A DNA stretch of 64,000 nucleotides from Spiroplasma endosymbiont of Polydrusus cervinus (GCF_964019755.1 NZ_OZ026469.1:682001-746000); one strand, 5' to 3'; positions 32,463-43,856 are shown, counted from the first letter of the stretch. Notes: a model not told the origin generated them from the sequence alone. Translations and numbers: made by a program.

Positions 32463-34033
32463 AAAATTAAGCTTGACAAATATTTAAAGTGGAGTTAGTG
32501 TGTGGGCATTATTAATTTATAAATAAAAAGAAAAGAGGACAAAATAAATGATAAATATTGATAAAAATTTTATTAAAAATTCTTTTAATTTTTTAGATAA
32601 ACAAAGCGTTAAAATTATTCAACAAAATTTAGAAAATTATGATGAATGAATTTTTAAAAATTATAGGAATGATAAAACTTTTAAAGAATTTAGAGAATAT
32701 AAAGTAAAAGAATTTAAAATAAAAACATTAACTACTTTAAGGGGAAAAATAACTTTTAAAAGACAAAGATATTATAAAATTAATTCAGAAACAGGAAAAG
32801 AAAAGGTCGCACGGAAAAAAAATAGACTGCACCCTGTTTAGTAAGTATTAATAAAAAGGTTTACAAACTTTCATTTATTATATATTTTTCTTTTTGGTTT
32901 GAATATCATTTATTTCATTTTTTAACATCATTAATATATTCATTATGAGATTTATAATTTTTATTATGGATTGTTCCTTTTTTAAGTAATGAATGAAAAC
33001 TTTCAATAATAATGTTGTCTGCACAATGATAATTTTTACCCATTGAAATTATAATTTTGTTATCTAAACATTTACTATTGTAATCTTTAGATGTATATTG
33101 ATATCCGTGATCTGAATGAATTATTATTTTATTTAAATCTTTTTTTATTTTTTTAATTTTATTAATTGCATCATTTAAATTATCAATTACAAGTTTGTTA
33201 TTATTAAATTTTGATCATTTTACATCAATAATTTCTTTAGTATATCCATCAAGTATTGTTGATTGATAATGTTTTTTACCATTTCAAATTAAATAAGTTA
33301 CATCAGTAAATAAAATTGAAAATCTTTCTTTAATATCATTAAAATTACGATTTACTAAATCAGGATATTTAATTATATTTTTATTTCTATTTTGTTTTAT
33401 TAATATTTTTCTACGCATACGCTTTACATATTCAGCTTGAATATTATTTTCTTTCATAATTCGCAATACTTTCTTAGCATTATAAACAATGCCATAATCT
33501 TCTTTTAAATATTTGGTAATTCGACGATAACCAAATTGTTTTAAATTTTCTTCATAGACTTTTACAATATTTTTTAATGATTCGCTATCCTTACCATTAC
33601 TTGAATAATTTTTATATTTATCTCAATAACTACGCTTTAAATCTGTTATATCAAGTAATAAATTTAGTGGATATTTATTAATGTTTTCTTTGATAAAAGA
33701 TACAATTTTTCTTTTATTTAATTGTAAAAGTCATGAAGCTTTTTTAGTAATTCATACCTAACTTTGTAATAGTTTAAATCTCTTTTTTCAAATGATTCTT
33801 TTGGACCTTTATTGGTGTTTAAAATTCCTTTCTTAAAATTTTCATACCATGAAGCAACAGTTTTTTATTAATTTGATATTTTTTTGCAATAAAACTTATA
33901 CTATTATTTTTAACCTCGTGTACTATCATTTTTCGAAAATATGCTGTATATTTATTAAATTTTTGTCCTTTTCTTGCCATATAAAAATACACCTCTAGAC
34001 TGCACCCCGTTTAGTACGTATTAATAAAAAGGT

Positions 34034-34925
34034 TTACAAACTTTCATTTATTATATATTTTTCTTTTTGGTTTGAATATCATTTATTTCATTTTTTAACA
34101 TCATTAATATATTCATTATGAGATTTATAATTTTTATTATGGATTGTTCCTTTTTTAAGTAATGAATGAAAACTTTCAATAATAATGTTGTCTGCACAAT
34201 GATAATTTTTACCCATTGAAATTATAATTTTGTTATCTAAACATTTACTATTGTAATCTTTAGATGTATATTGATATCCGTGATCTGAATGAATTATTAT
34301 TTTATTTAAATCTTTTTTTATTTTTTTAATTTTATTAATTGCATCATTTAAATTATCAATTACAAGTTTGTTATTATTAAATTTTGATCATTTTACATCA
34401 ATAATTTCTTTAGTATATCCATCAAGTATTGTTGATTGATAATGTTTTTTACCATTTCAAATTAAATAAGTTACATCAGTAAATAAAATTGAAAATCTTT
34501 CTTTAATATCATTAAAATTACGATTTACTAAATCAGGATATTTAATTATATTTTTATTTCTATTTTGTTTTATTAATATTTTTCTACGCATACGCTTTAC
34601 ATATTCAGCTTGAATATTATTTTCTTTCATAATTCGCAATACTTTCTTAGCATTATAAACAATGCCATAATCTTCTTTTAAATATTTGGTAATTCGACGA
34701 TAACCAAATTGTTTTAAATTTTCTTCATAGACTTTTACAATATTTTTTAATGATTCGCTATCCTTACCATTACTTGAATAATTTTTATATTTATCTCAAT
34801 AACTACGCTTTAAATCTGTTATATCAAGTAATAAATTTAGTGGATATTTATTAATGTTTTCTTTGATAAAAGATACAATTTTTCTTTTATTTAATTGTAA
34901 AAGTCATGAAGCTTTTTTAGTAATT
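34034..34925 (-). CDS. IS3 transposase OrfB (copy C), reached by -1 frameshift
   Basis: The DDE integrase has FTDVTY, HSDHGYQY and ESFHSLLKKG. It is open from the slippery site (KASWLLQLNKRKIVSF in the -1 frame) to the TAA at 34034-34036. TGA codons are Trp. All catalytic residues are present. Confidence 0.88.
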
Positions 34926-35154
34926 CATACCTAACTTTGTAATAGTTTAAATCTCTTTTTTCAAATGATTCTTTTGGACCTTTATTGGTGTTTAAAATTC
35001 CTTTCTTAAAATTTTCATACCATGAAGCAACAGTTTTTTTATTAATTTGATATTTTTTTGCAATAAAACTTATACTATTATTTTTAACCTCTTGTACTAT
35101 CATTTTTCGAAAATATGCTGTATATTTATTAAATTTTTGTCCTTTTCTTGCCAT
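34891..35154 (-). CDS. IS3 transposase OrfA (copy C)
   Basis: The 87-residue protein starts MARKGQKFNKYTAYF and has the helix-turn-helix FIAKKYQINKKTVASWY. It ends LLKKLHDFYN. The CTA AAA AAG codons near the end form the A AAA AAG site for -1 frameshifting into OrfB. Confidence 0.88.
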   Translation of the reverse strand: MARKGQKFNKYTAYFRKMIVQEVKNNSISFIAKKYQINKKTVASWYENFKKGILNTNKGPKESFEKRDLNYYKVRYELLKKLHDFYN

Positions 35155-36360
35155 ATAAAAATGCACCTCCTTTAAAGTTTAGCAAAGACTTTTTTTCTTT
35201 ACTTACTTTTTTGGGTGCAGTCTACTCCTTTAAAGTTTAGCAAAGACTTTTTTTCTTTACTTACTCTTTTGGGTGCAGTCTAAAAAGAAAAGTATCTTTT
35301 TCTTTTAGATAAACTTTTAAGAATTGAAAAATGGCAACGAATAGATAATAGTGTTAAAGAAAAAATATTATCATTTATTGGTGAGAAAAAAAGATACCAA
35401 GATATTTTAGATACAATGGAATATGTAAAACTTTGTCTAAAAACAATTTCAAATATTATGAAAAATGCAAAAACAAACCAAGAATATTATTTTAATAAAA
35501 CTGATAAAAAAATAAAAATATCGCATACTTTATATATTCAAATTGATGGTGCTTATTTAAAAATGTGAAATAACAAGAAACAGAAAAAGAAAAAAATAAA
35601 GAAACATATTATATTTTCAACTGTTCATACTGGCTTTGATGAAGAAAAATATACTGTAAAAAGACCTGTAATTGCAAACAAATTAGGTGTGATCGAATTA
35701 GATAATATTCCAGAATATATTAAAAAAGATGGGAAATTAACTAATTTTATCAGTAAATTACTTATATTAATTACAAGTTATTACGATATTAACGACAATA
35801 TTGAAATTAGGGTTTTGGGCGATGGTGCTACTTGAATTAAAAATATTGCAAAATTTATTCAAGAGTACTTTTCTAAAAATAAGGTCCATTACACAATAGA
35901 TAAATTTCATCTTACAAGTAGATTTAAAAAATTATATCCTTATCAAAGTAAAAATAAAGAAAATAGAGAAACATACCATAAAGTTATTGCTTATTTTTAT
36001 TCTGCTAAATATGAAGAATTATTAAAATGCTTAAAAAGTAGTACATCTTTTATAAAAGAAACAAAAACAAAGTTATTAAAAGAAACAATTGGATTAATTA
36101 AAAATAATGAAGAAGGCATTAGAAACCAGTCATTATTAAATAATATCGGTTGTCATGTTGAGGGTGATATTTCTCATTATTGTAAAGGCGTTATGCTCAA
36201 AAAAGTAATTTATCATGAAAAAACTATTAAAAATAAATTAAATACTAGTATGATGAAATTTAAAAATAAAATTGATTTATTTAATTCAGAAGAAAATAAG
36301 TTAAATTATTTAGTTAATAATTTAAATAATAATTTACAACAAAATTTATATCTTTATTAA

Positions 36361-36664
36361 TTTATTATAAAATTAAGTAATTAAATTAAGTAATTTTAAT
36401 AAAAATATATTTTTTGTTGTGGAAAAATTTTAAAAATATTAAAATGTTGTTGACAATAAAATTAAAAGTTATATACTTTAATTAAGTAAATGGTATTTTT
36501 ATCCCACAATTTCTGAAATATAAATAAAAACCCTAAAATAATACATGCGACCAAAATATTTGTTATGATTGGCATCGTACACGATGCCAATAAACACTTA
36601 TGCTTCACCCGAAGTAAGTTGATATAACATTCAAGGTATTTAACCAACGATGTATACTGTAAAA
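36361..36664. other. Region after ISLre2: promoter-like boxes and small palindrome
   Basis: No gene is supported. TTGACA at 36453 with TATACT about 16 bp later is promoter-like. GGCATCGTACACGATGCC at 36573-36590 is a perfect 18-bp palindrome resembling the GTCCTGTACGATGA sequence of other IS ends. Confidence 0.45.
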
Positions 36665-38197
36665 CTAAATCATTGTTTCAAAATCAAGCACTTTATTAGC
36701 TCAATTCACATTAAAATTAATATCATGCGTTGTAATTAAAACGGTTCCCTCAAACGCTTGAATTGCTTCTAACAATGCTTCTTTCGCTAAAACATCAATA
36801 TGGTTTGTTGGTTCATCTAAAATTAATAAACTACATGGTTGTAATGATAAGGCAGATAAGCGAACTTTGGTTTGTTCACCTCCCGATAATTTTTCCATCT
36901 TGTTTTTCATTAAAGTACTTTTAACACCAAAGTTTGCCAAAATACTGCGAATGCGGCCATCTTCTAAATTTGGATATAAATGTTTTAAATATTTAATTGG
37001 AGTAACATCTATTAAATCTTCAATTTGATGGAAATATGCAATAACAACCCCATTATCAATTTTTAAAGTTCCCCCTAAATTAGGAATATTCCCTGCTAAA
37101 GTATTTAAAAAGGTTGTTTTCCCAATTCCATTATATCCCCGCACAATACATTTTTCGCCATCACGAATATCAAAAGTTAAAAGCTTAATTAAAGGAAACT
37201 GATAACCAATTGCTAATTGCTCAGCACTAACAATCGTTGTTGCTGTCGGTTTCTTATATTTAAAAACAAATTTTGGTTTTGTTAATTCATGACGTTTGTC
37301 TATCACATCCATTTTATCAATTTTTTTTTGACGTGATTGGGCAATTTTTGCTGTTGAAGCACGAGCTTTATTTTTTGCCACATAAGTTTCTAATTTTTTA
37401 ATTAAGCGCTCTTGGTTTTTTTGGGCCTTATCATATTGGTCATTTTTTAATTCACTCAAGGCTAAATATTGTTGATAATTACCAACATAGCGATTAATAC
37501 TTAAATTTTCAATAGCATAAATTATTCGTGCTACTTTGTTAATAAAATAAATATCATGCGAAACAACTAAAAAATCTTTCTCATAGTTTTGTAAAAATTT
37601 TGCTAATCATTCAACTTGTTCTAAATCTAAAAAGTTAGTTGGTTCATCTAATAACAAAAAATCATTCTCAGATAATAATAACTTCGCTAAAATAACTTTT
37701 CCTCGTTGCCCACCAGATAATTCGGACAATTTTACATTTAACTTTTCTGGATCAATTCCTAAACCATCAACTAAACTGCGAATTTCCTTATCAATTGTTT
37801 CAAATCCATTTTGATCTAAGTGTTCCTGTAATTTCAATGCTTTAACAAGTTCATCTTCATCATAAGTAAAACTCATCTTTTCATAAATCGCATGAATTTT
37901 TTCTTCAATGTCAAATAAATGTTGATATGTTAATTTTAAAAATTGGTCAACTGTTAATGACCCATCTAACTCCTGATGCTGATCTAGATAACCAATCTTT
38001 ACTCGTGGGTGCAATTCAACGTCCCCTTGGTCAGGAGTAATCTTACCATAAATAATGCTTAGTAAAGTTGTCTTCCCTGTTCCATTGGCTCCGATTAATG
38101 CTAAGTGTTCACCCTTATTAATTCGAATTGATGAATTTTTATATAAAATCTTTCCACCGTTAGCATGACTTAAATTTTCAATATTAATTAAACTCAT
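36665..38197 (-). CDS. ABC-F family ATPase (translation factor type)
   Basis: The 510-residue protein has two ABC domains and no membrane domain. Domain 1 has Walker A GANGTGKTTL, signature LSGGQRGK and LLLDEPTNFLD. Domain 2 has GYNGIGKTTF, LSGGEQTK and LILDEPTNH. A charged linker (KAQKNQERLIKKLE) lies between. ABC-F proteins act on the ribosome, for example on stalled complexes or for antibiotic protection. The stop TAG at 36665-36667 lies inside an IS30-like end (GATTTAGTTTTACAGTATAC), so the last residues (FETMI) abut the insertion. TGA at 37604-37606 is Trp. Confidence 0.92.
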
Positions 38198-38339
38198 TTA
38201 AACCTCAATCCCTTATTCCAAAATAAAATTATATCTTATTTTCAAAAAAAAAAAAAAATAAAAATAGGTTGCGATAACAAAAATTAACTTCCACAAAAAT
38301 AAAAAATGATGCCATTTTATGAATCATTTTCACTATTAA

Positions 38340-39077
38340 TTATTTCACTAACCCTAAAAAAGATTTTGGTTCTAAACTAGCCCCACCAACTAAGGCTCCA
38401 TCAATATCTGGTTGTGCTAATAATTCTTTAATATTTTCTGGTTTAACACTACCACCATATTGAATTCGCACAACATTTGCAACCACTTCATCATAAAGGC
38501 TTGCAATTTTTGCCCGAATAATGGCACAAACATTTTGAGAAATTTCTGATGTCGCTGTTTTACCCGTTCCAATGGCTCAAATTGGCTCATAAGCAATTAC
38601 AATTGTTTTAACATCTTCCAAATAAATTCCTTGTAAGGCTTTTTCAATTTGGCTCTCAACAACTTGTTGGGTTTGATTTTTTTCATATTGTTCTAGGGAT
38701 TCACCACAACAAATGATTGGAACCATTCCTTTAGCTAATATTTTTTTTGCTTTTAAGTTTACTGTTTCATCCGTTTCATTAAACATTTGACGACATTCTG
38801 AATGACCAATAATCACATGAGTCAGTTTTAAGTCTTTCAACATATTAACTGAAATTTCGCCGGTAAAAGCTCCCAAATCTTCATAATGACAGTTTTGCGC
38901 CGCAATAATTAAATTATGAGCATGTTGTTTCGCCAATGCTAAATTAACAAATGGGACAGCAACACCCGCATCAACTGTTAAATCAGCACAAGCATGATCC
39001 ACTTCTTTGAAGAAATCAATTGTTTCACTTGTTGTTTTATACATTTTTCAATTTCCAATAATAATTGGTTTTCGCAT
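38340..39077 (-). CDS. tpiA: Triosephosphate isomerase
   Basis: The 245-residue glycolytic enzyme interconverts glyceraldehyde-3-phosphate and dihydroxyacetone phosphate. The start is [10 protein letters not shown] (TGA as Trp) behind AGGGAAGAG. Catalytic residues are visible: Lys in NWKMYKT, His in IIGHSECRQ, Glu in AYEPIWAIGTGK. The phosphate-binding YGGSVKP and LVGGASL are present. A 211-bp palindromic IS-end element sits about 25 bp upstream of the start. Confidence 0.97.
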
Positions 39078-39101
39078 TCTCTTCCCTCATTTCTATATAA
39101 C

Positions 39102-39312
39102 GTGTATACTGTAAAACTAAATCATAAAAAGCTAATAAAATTATAACAAATTAAAAATAAAAAACAATAATCACAAAAAATAAATTTTATAATTTTAAAA
39201 ATAAATATTAAAAACAATATTTTTAATTTACTATTTTTTGTGATTATTGTTTTTTATTTTTAATTTGTTATAATTTTATTAGCTTTTTATGATTTAGTTT
39301 TACAGTATACAC
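39102..39312. repeat. 211-bp perfect palindromic MITE with 81-bp arms
   Basis: The arms run from GTGTATACTGTAAAAC inward and are exact complements for about 81 bp (through the AAAAAGCTAATAAAATTATA block). A 49-bp AT-rich centre follows. Both arms match the right end of the IS30-like element, so the unit is two right ends head to head. It lies in the tpiA promoter region. Confidence 0.88.
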
Positions 39313-39635
39313 CCACGGAAGTAAAAAAACAGTTTACCCAGTTATTAATTACGATTCATCCATCCCTACACAACTTTATATAAAGAAAATAACCTTTTGG
39401 AGATCCAACCCTCTTATTTTTTTAGTGTCCGATATTGTTTTTTTCGGTTTAACAGCACTCTTTTTATGAAAACAAGCAAAAACAAGTGCTCTGACATTTC
39501 GCAAGTGATTAATCTTGCCGAGAATTAAAGAAATAAATAGGAGTAGTAAAGCCAATCGCTTTCACACTTTCTTTAAGGCTTCGTGCCATAGATGAGTTAT
39601 TCATCTTTAAGCATCAAAATATTAAATTTTAAGAG
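39313..39635 (-). pseudogene. Phage leader remnant with broken small membrane protein
   Basis: This is a third, shorter copy of the phage leader module (6496-6840 and 23460-23785). It includes the MARSLKESVKAIG start at 39589 on the minus strand, but an inserted base near 39545 shifts the frame. No intact gene remains. Confidence 0.6.
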
Positions 39636-39773
39636 TTGCATTATTGATCAGATAATACCTTTATTTGAAAGGATTTATAAAAATAAAGTTTATTTTGTAT
39701 AGGGAAAACAGAACTTAATCTGTTTTATAATAAAAGTTCTAAATTTAAAGATACTATCCGATCAATAATGCAA
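39636..39773. repeat. Stem element TTGCATTATTGATCAG (copy 3 of 3)
   Basis: Here both arms carry GATC where copies 1 and 2 have CATC and GATG, a paired C-to-G and G-to-C change that keeps the stem. The interior is clearly homologous to 6361-6495 (GAAAGGATTTATAAAA). Confidence 0.7.
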
Positions 39774-39805
39774 ATAAATTTATGTTTTTTAATATAAAAA
39801 TAAAA

Positions 39806-39962
39806 AAATCTCACAAGAATTTTTTTGCCGGTTCATCGTACAGAACGCCAAATTAAAAATAAAAAACAATAATCATAAAAAATATTAAATTAAAATTATT
39901 GTTTTTTATTTTTAATTTGTTATAATTTTATTAACTTTTTATGATTTACTTTTACAGTATAC
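39806..39962. mobile_element. IS30-like right-end fragment
   Basis: A TTTTTTTGCCGGTTCATCGTAC fragment is joined to the IS30-like right end, terminating TTTTACAGTATAC at 39962. There is no coding sequence. It may drive or insulate the gene at 40006. Confidence 0.6.
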
Positions 39963-40005
39963 AAATAATTATATAGGCCGATGGGAAAGAAGAGGGGAGT
40001 TAATA

Positions 40006-40401
40006 ATGGGAGTACCAACATTTTGTCCAATTCATTTAAAAATTCATGAATGTCCGGAAAATAGTAATAAAGCAATTTCAAGTGCAACAGAAAATAAAAT
40101 TAAAGCTAAAATGAATCGAATGTTAAATCCAACTAATAATAGCGAACCTGATAAAACAGCAAAAGCTGAAAAAGGAACAATTCAATATATTTTAGCAAAT
40201 GCTAAAAAAAATAATGATGATATTAAAAATAAACTAGGGTTAGAAGATGAAGATGGCAAAAGCATTGGCGTCGATGAAAATGATATTAAAGCTAAAATGG
40301 CCCGTCTACGAGCTGCTGTCACTGGTAATAATAAAGATGAAGTAGGGAATATTCCCTCCCCTACTCTTACTAGTAAAAAAATCCTGGTTTACAAGAAATA
40401 A
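40006..40401 (+). pseudogene. Unknown protein, 3' end lost to an insertion and a frameshift
   Basis: The frame starts MGVPTFCPIHLKIHEC behind GAGGGGAG. It is hydrophilic, with repeated IKAKMxR segments (ENKIKAKMNRML, ENDIKAKMARLR). The A7 run at 40374-40380 disrupts it: in the neighbouring frame the protein continues NPGLQEIIDHAYRLNRG and then enters the palindromic element, ending VYCKTKS. A longer ancestral protein was evidently cut here. Family not recognised; no catalytic motif is seen. Confidence 0.55.
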
Positions 40402-40428
40402 TTGATCATGCTTATCGTCTTAATCGTG

Positions 40429-40530
40429 GTGTATACTGTAAAACTAAATCATAAAAAATTAATAAAATTTATTTTTAATTTGTTATAATTTTATTAATAA
40501 TTTTTTATGATTTAGTTTTACAGTATACAC
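40429..40530. repeat. 102-bp palindromic MITE between convergent genes
   Basis: The GTGTATACTGTAAAAC ends are exact inverted copies, and the arms continue AAATCATAAAAAATTAATAA. It is a shortened form of the 211-bp element. Both neighbouring genes read into it and terminate within its arms with the same peptide tail. Confidence 0.85.
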
Positions 40531-41320
40531 AATTTACAAAATGAACAAATAATAACTTCATCTTGGCAATCATACTTAAATCATTTTCACTATCATAAAA
40601 TAAATTTAATGTTTTCTGACTAATTTTTAATTCCACATCAGAATTTAAAATTTCTGATTCATAAGTATCAATGACCAAACTCTTTCCAACTAACTCCCCT
40701 GTTAACCGCACTACTTGTTCTTGGTCTAAAATCATCGAAGCATTAATTGTTGAAAAAGTTGAATTTGCAACGGGAGCAATTTCTTTTAATTGCCATAAAG
40801 TTGAAGTATTAGTCGCAATAATTGAACCATTAATTGCTCGCATATAACCCATTGACCCCGTTTTAGTTGCAAAAACAAGACCACTTCCCCTGAAATGTTC
40901 TAATAATTCATTATTAACATAAATCTCAGTTCTAATTGTTTTAACATGATCAACAACCTTCGCTTCATTTAAAGCATACCGAATTAAATTTTGATTATAT
41001 TTAATTTCTAATAAGGGCATTTCACGCAGATTAATCTTCTGATTAAGAATGTTAGCAATTGCTTTTGGATAAGTATTTTGATCATAATTGGCATAAAACC
41101 CTAATGAACCTGACTTAATAACAATAAAAGCAACTTTGTCAATAATCTCTTGAAATTTATTAACTGCTCGTAATAAGGTTCCATCTCCCCCAATAATAAA
41201 AACATATTGCGGATTAACAAGGTCTTCTTCGAAATGTTCCTCTTGTAAAAGTTTCTTAATTTTAGTAACCAACTGTGTTGATTCCTGATAATCATTGGCA
41301 ATAATCGCATATTTAAACAT
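40505..41320 (-). CDS. nadK: NAD kinase with IS-derived C-terminal tail
   Basis: The enzyme makes NADP from NAD. ATG at 41320 (MFKYAIIANDYQ) is preferred because AAAAGGTG lies at proper distance; an in-frame GTG 12 bp upstream is the alternative. Motifs are IIGGDGTLLRA, LNEAKV and GSMGYMRAINGS. Length is about 271 residues, near normal. The final VYCKTKS residues and TAA are encoded by the arm of the palindromic element at 40429-40530, so the natural end was replaced. It is probably still functional because the core is complete. Confidence 0.93.
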   Translation of the reverse strand: MFKYAIIANDYQESTQLVTKIKKLLQEEHFEEDLVNPQYVFIIGGDGTLLRAVNKFQEIIDKVAFIVIKSGSLGFYANYDQNTYPKAIANILNQKINLREMPLLEIKYNQNLIRYALNEAKVVDHVKTIRTEIYVNNELLEHFRGSGLVFATKTGSMGYMRAINGSIIATNTSTLWQLKEIAPVANSTFSTINASMILDQEQVVRLTGELVGKSLVIDTYESEILNSDVELKISQKTLNLFYDSENDLSMIAKMKLLFVHFVNCVYCKTKS

Positions 41321-41352
41321 TGTTAGCGTCACCTTTTCTTTCTTTTAAGTAT

Positions 41353-41805
41353 GTATACTGTAAAACTAAATCATAAAAAGCTAATAAAATTATAACAAAT
41401 TAAAAATAAAAAACAATAATCACAAAAAATATTAAATTAAAAATATTGTTTTTAATATTTATTTTTAAAATTATAAAATTAAACACAACAAAAAATAAAT
41501 TTTACTAATCTTAACAAACACTAATTTAATTTAAAAAAATTTTTTTAAAATATTGTCTTGATGTAAAATTTTCCAAGCAAGGTCTTCTAATTGTGGTATT
41601 TAATATATCTAAAATAGATTTTAATCTACTACGAATATTAATTAATGGCTCATTTTGAGCCAATCAACGCCTTATATCTCTATTTATTCTTTCTACTAAT
41701 GCTTTCTTGCGAGGTTTACCAGGATCATAAAAATAAACTCTTATTTTAAAATGTTTTTCTATTGTTTTTCATCTATAAAATTCTTTTCCTCTATCGGTTA
41801 TACTA
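41353..41805 (-). mobile_element. IS30-like element right-end fragment with transposase C-terminus
   Basis: The right inverted repeat starts at 41353. The transposase C-terminal third is on the minus strand to the stop at 41526-41528 (IRVYFCDPGKPRKKALVER, RPCLENFTSR). The rest of the gene was replaced by an IS3 fragment after DRGKEFYRW-type codons. Confidence 0.75.
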
Positions 41806-41896
41806 GACTGCACCCTGTTTAGTAAGTATTAATAAAAAGGTTTACAAACTTTTATTTATTATATATTTTTCTTTTTGGTTTGAATATCATTTATTT
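41806..41896 (-). mobile_element. IS3-family right-end fragment (copy D)
   Basis: TAGACTGCACCCTGTTTAG and about 70 bp of the orfB 3' end are present. The other end is missing, and the DNA runs into ISLre2 flanks at about 41896. Confidence 0.75.
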
Positions 41897-42078
41897 TTTG
41901 ATTGTATTTATTATTTAAGGGTTTTAATTAATACCTTAGAAATTGTGGAATAATATACCACTTACTTATTTAGATTATATTACTTTTACTTTTATTGTCA
42001 ATATATTTTTCTATTTTTTTAAATTTTTCCACGACAAAAATACATGTTTATTAAAGTTATTTAATTTATTAGATAAAA

Positions 42079-43417
42079 TTAATAAAAATATAAGTTTGAT
42101 TGTAAACTATTATTTACAAAATTATTAACTGAATAATTAATTCTATTTTCTTCTAATGGTTCATTAGTATTAAATAAATTAATTTTATTTTTAAAATTCA
42201 TCATACTAGTATTTAATTTATTTTTAAGAGTTTTTTCATTATAAGTTGCTTTTTTAACCGAAACACCTTTACAGTAATGTGATATATCACCCTCAATATG
42301 ACAACCAATATTATTTCATAATGTTTGATTTCTGACACCTTCTTCATTATTTTTAATTAATCTAATTGTCTCTTTTAAGAATTTCATTTTTGATTCTTTT
42401 ATAAAAGAAGCGCTGTTTTCTAAACATTCTAATAATTCTTCATATTTAGCATTAAAAAATAATCAACTGCTTTATGATATGTTTCTTTATTTTGCTTGTT
42501 TTTACGTTGATAAGGATATAATTTTTTAAATCTACTTGCAAGATGAAATTTATCTATCGTGTAATGTACTTTATTTTTAGAAAAGTACTCTTGAATAAAT
42601 TTTGCAATATTTTTAATTCATGTTGCTCCATCACCCAATACCATAAATTCAATATTGTCATTAATATCATAATAACTTGTAATTAATATAAGTAATTTAT
42701 TAACAAAATTAGTTAATTTACTATTTTTTTTAATATATTCTGGGATATTATCTAGTTCTATAACACCTAATTTATTTGCAATTAAAGGTCTTTTTTTAGT
42801 TGATTTTTCTTTATCAAATCCAGTATGAACAATTGAAAATATACTATGTTTTTTTATTTTTTCTTTTAATTTTTTCTTTTCATTTCACATTTTTAAATAA
42901 GTTCCATCAATTTGAATATATAAAGTATGAGGTACCTTTATTTTTTATCAGTTTTATTAATATAATATTCTTTATCAGTTTTTGCATTTTTCATAATATT
43001 TGAAATTGTTTTTATACAAATTTTTACATGTTCCATAGTATCTAAAATATCTTGATATGTTTTTTTATTGCCAATAAATGATAATATTTTTTCTTTAACA
43101 GTATTATCTATTCTTTGTCATTTTTCAATTCCTAAAAGCTTATCCAAAGGAAAAATATATTCTTCTTTGCCTGTTTCTGGATTAATTTTATAATATTTTC
43201 TTCTTTTAAAAGTTATTTTCCCATTTAAAATAGTTAATGTTCTTAGTTTTATTTCTTTTACTTTATAATCTTTAAATTCTTTTAAAGTTTCATCATTTTT
43301 ATAATTTTTAAAAATTCATTCATCACAATCTTCTAAATTTTGTTGAATAATTTCAATACTTTGTTTATCAAAAAAATTAATAGAATTGTTAAAAAAATTC
43401 TCATCAATATTTATCAT
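42079..43417 (-). pseudogene. ISLre2-family (UPF0236) transposase, degraded copy
   Basis: It starts MINIDENFFNNSINFFD at 43417 and aligns along its length with 32548-36360. It is broken by a stop after NKTDKK (near 42945) and a frameshift near 42460. Catalytic-type segments VLGDGATWIKN and IDKFHLASRF remain. It ends LQSNLYFY at 42079. It is inverted relative to the first copy, with tpiA, nadK and the ABC-F gene between them. Confidence 0.8.
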
Positions 43418-43856
43418 TTATTTTGCCCTCTTTTCTTTTTTATTTATAAAGTTAATATTGTTCACACACTAACTCTATTTTAGATATTTGTCAAATTTAT
43501 TTTTAATAAAAAACAAGATTAATAATAATCTTGTACATAGAAAGGAGGTGGCGATAATAAAATGTTATTATATTAATTTTTATTAAAACAGAGAGCTAGG
43601 AGGTTATGGTTATAGCCACCTATGCCAAATTATATGTGATTTTTTTCTGTCTTTTTATACAAACTATACAGTTTTATTTTATGATGATATTTTAGTTTAA
43701 AATAAATCTCAATTAAAAAAAAGACAATTAACATTGTCTAAAAAAATAAATATGATATCATTAAATCAATTTAATAAATAAAAAGAATGATAAACTAACT
43801 ATCTGCAATGTTTCTCCTAACTTTATATATTAATAATAATCTAGAAAAATTTTTAT
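43418..43856. other. Gene-free phage/ISLre2 leader, inverted copy of 32090-32540
   Basis: No ORF is supported. The AAGATTAATAATAATCTTGT hairpin, the AGACAATTAACATTGTCT stem and the following AAATAAATATGATAT tract match 32090-32460 in inverted orientation. Confidence 0.6.

Larger units (their letters stand above)
33996..35224 (-). mobile_element. IS3-family element, copy C, nested and apparently intact (1229 bp)
   Basis: It is bounded by TAGACTGCACCC/GGGTGCAGTCTA and by a 3-bp duplication CTC (33993-33995 and 35225-35227) of the sequence of copy B. OrfA and OrfB are joined across an intact AAAAAAG slippery run. This is the best candidate for an active copy here. Confidence 0.92.
32823..35282 (-). 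mobile_element. IS3-family element, copy B, split by copy C
   Basis: The ends at 32823 and 35282 carry the TAGACTGCACCC repeat. OrfB ends at 32861-32863. OrfA lacks one base in the T run near 33865 and is frameshifted. Copy C lies in the orfA leader with CTC on both sides. Flanking DNA is the ISLre2 transposase gene. Confidence 0.9.
32548..36360 (+). pseudogene. ISLre2-family (UPF0236) transposase, interrupted by nested IS3 copies
   Basis: The gene is read 32548-32822 and 35283-36360. It starts MINIDKNFIKNSFNFLD, with internal IQIDGAYLKMW, VLGDGATWIKN and IDKFHLTSRF segments of the UPF0236 transposase family, and ends LNNNLQQNLYLY. IS3 copy B (itself split by copy C) sits after the KEKV codons. 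The second copy is at 42079-43417 in reverse. Apart from the insertion the frame is open, so this copy decayed recently. Confidence 0.85.

Noticed and set aside
36462-36647. Minus-strand ORF after ISLre2
   Set aside because: No ribosome site, atypical composition, and it lies in IS-border DNA with palindromes; not supported as a gene.
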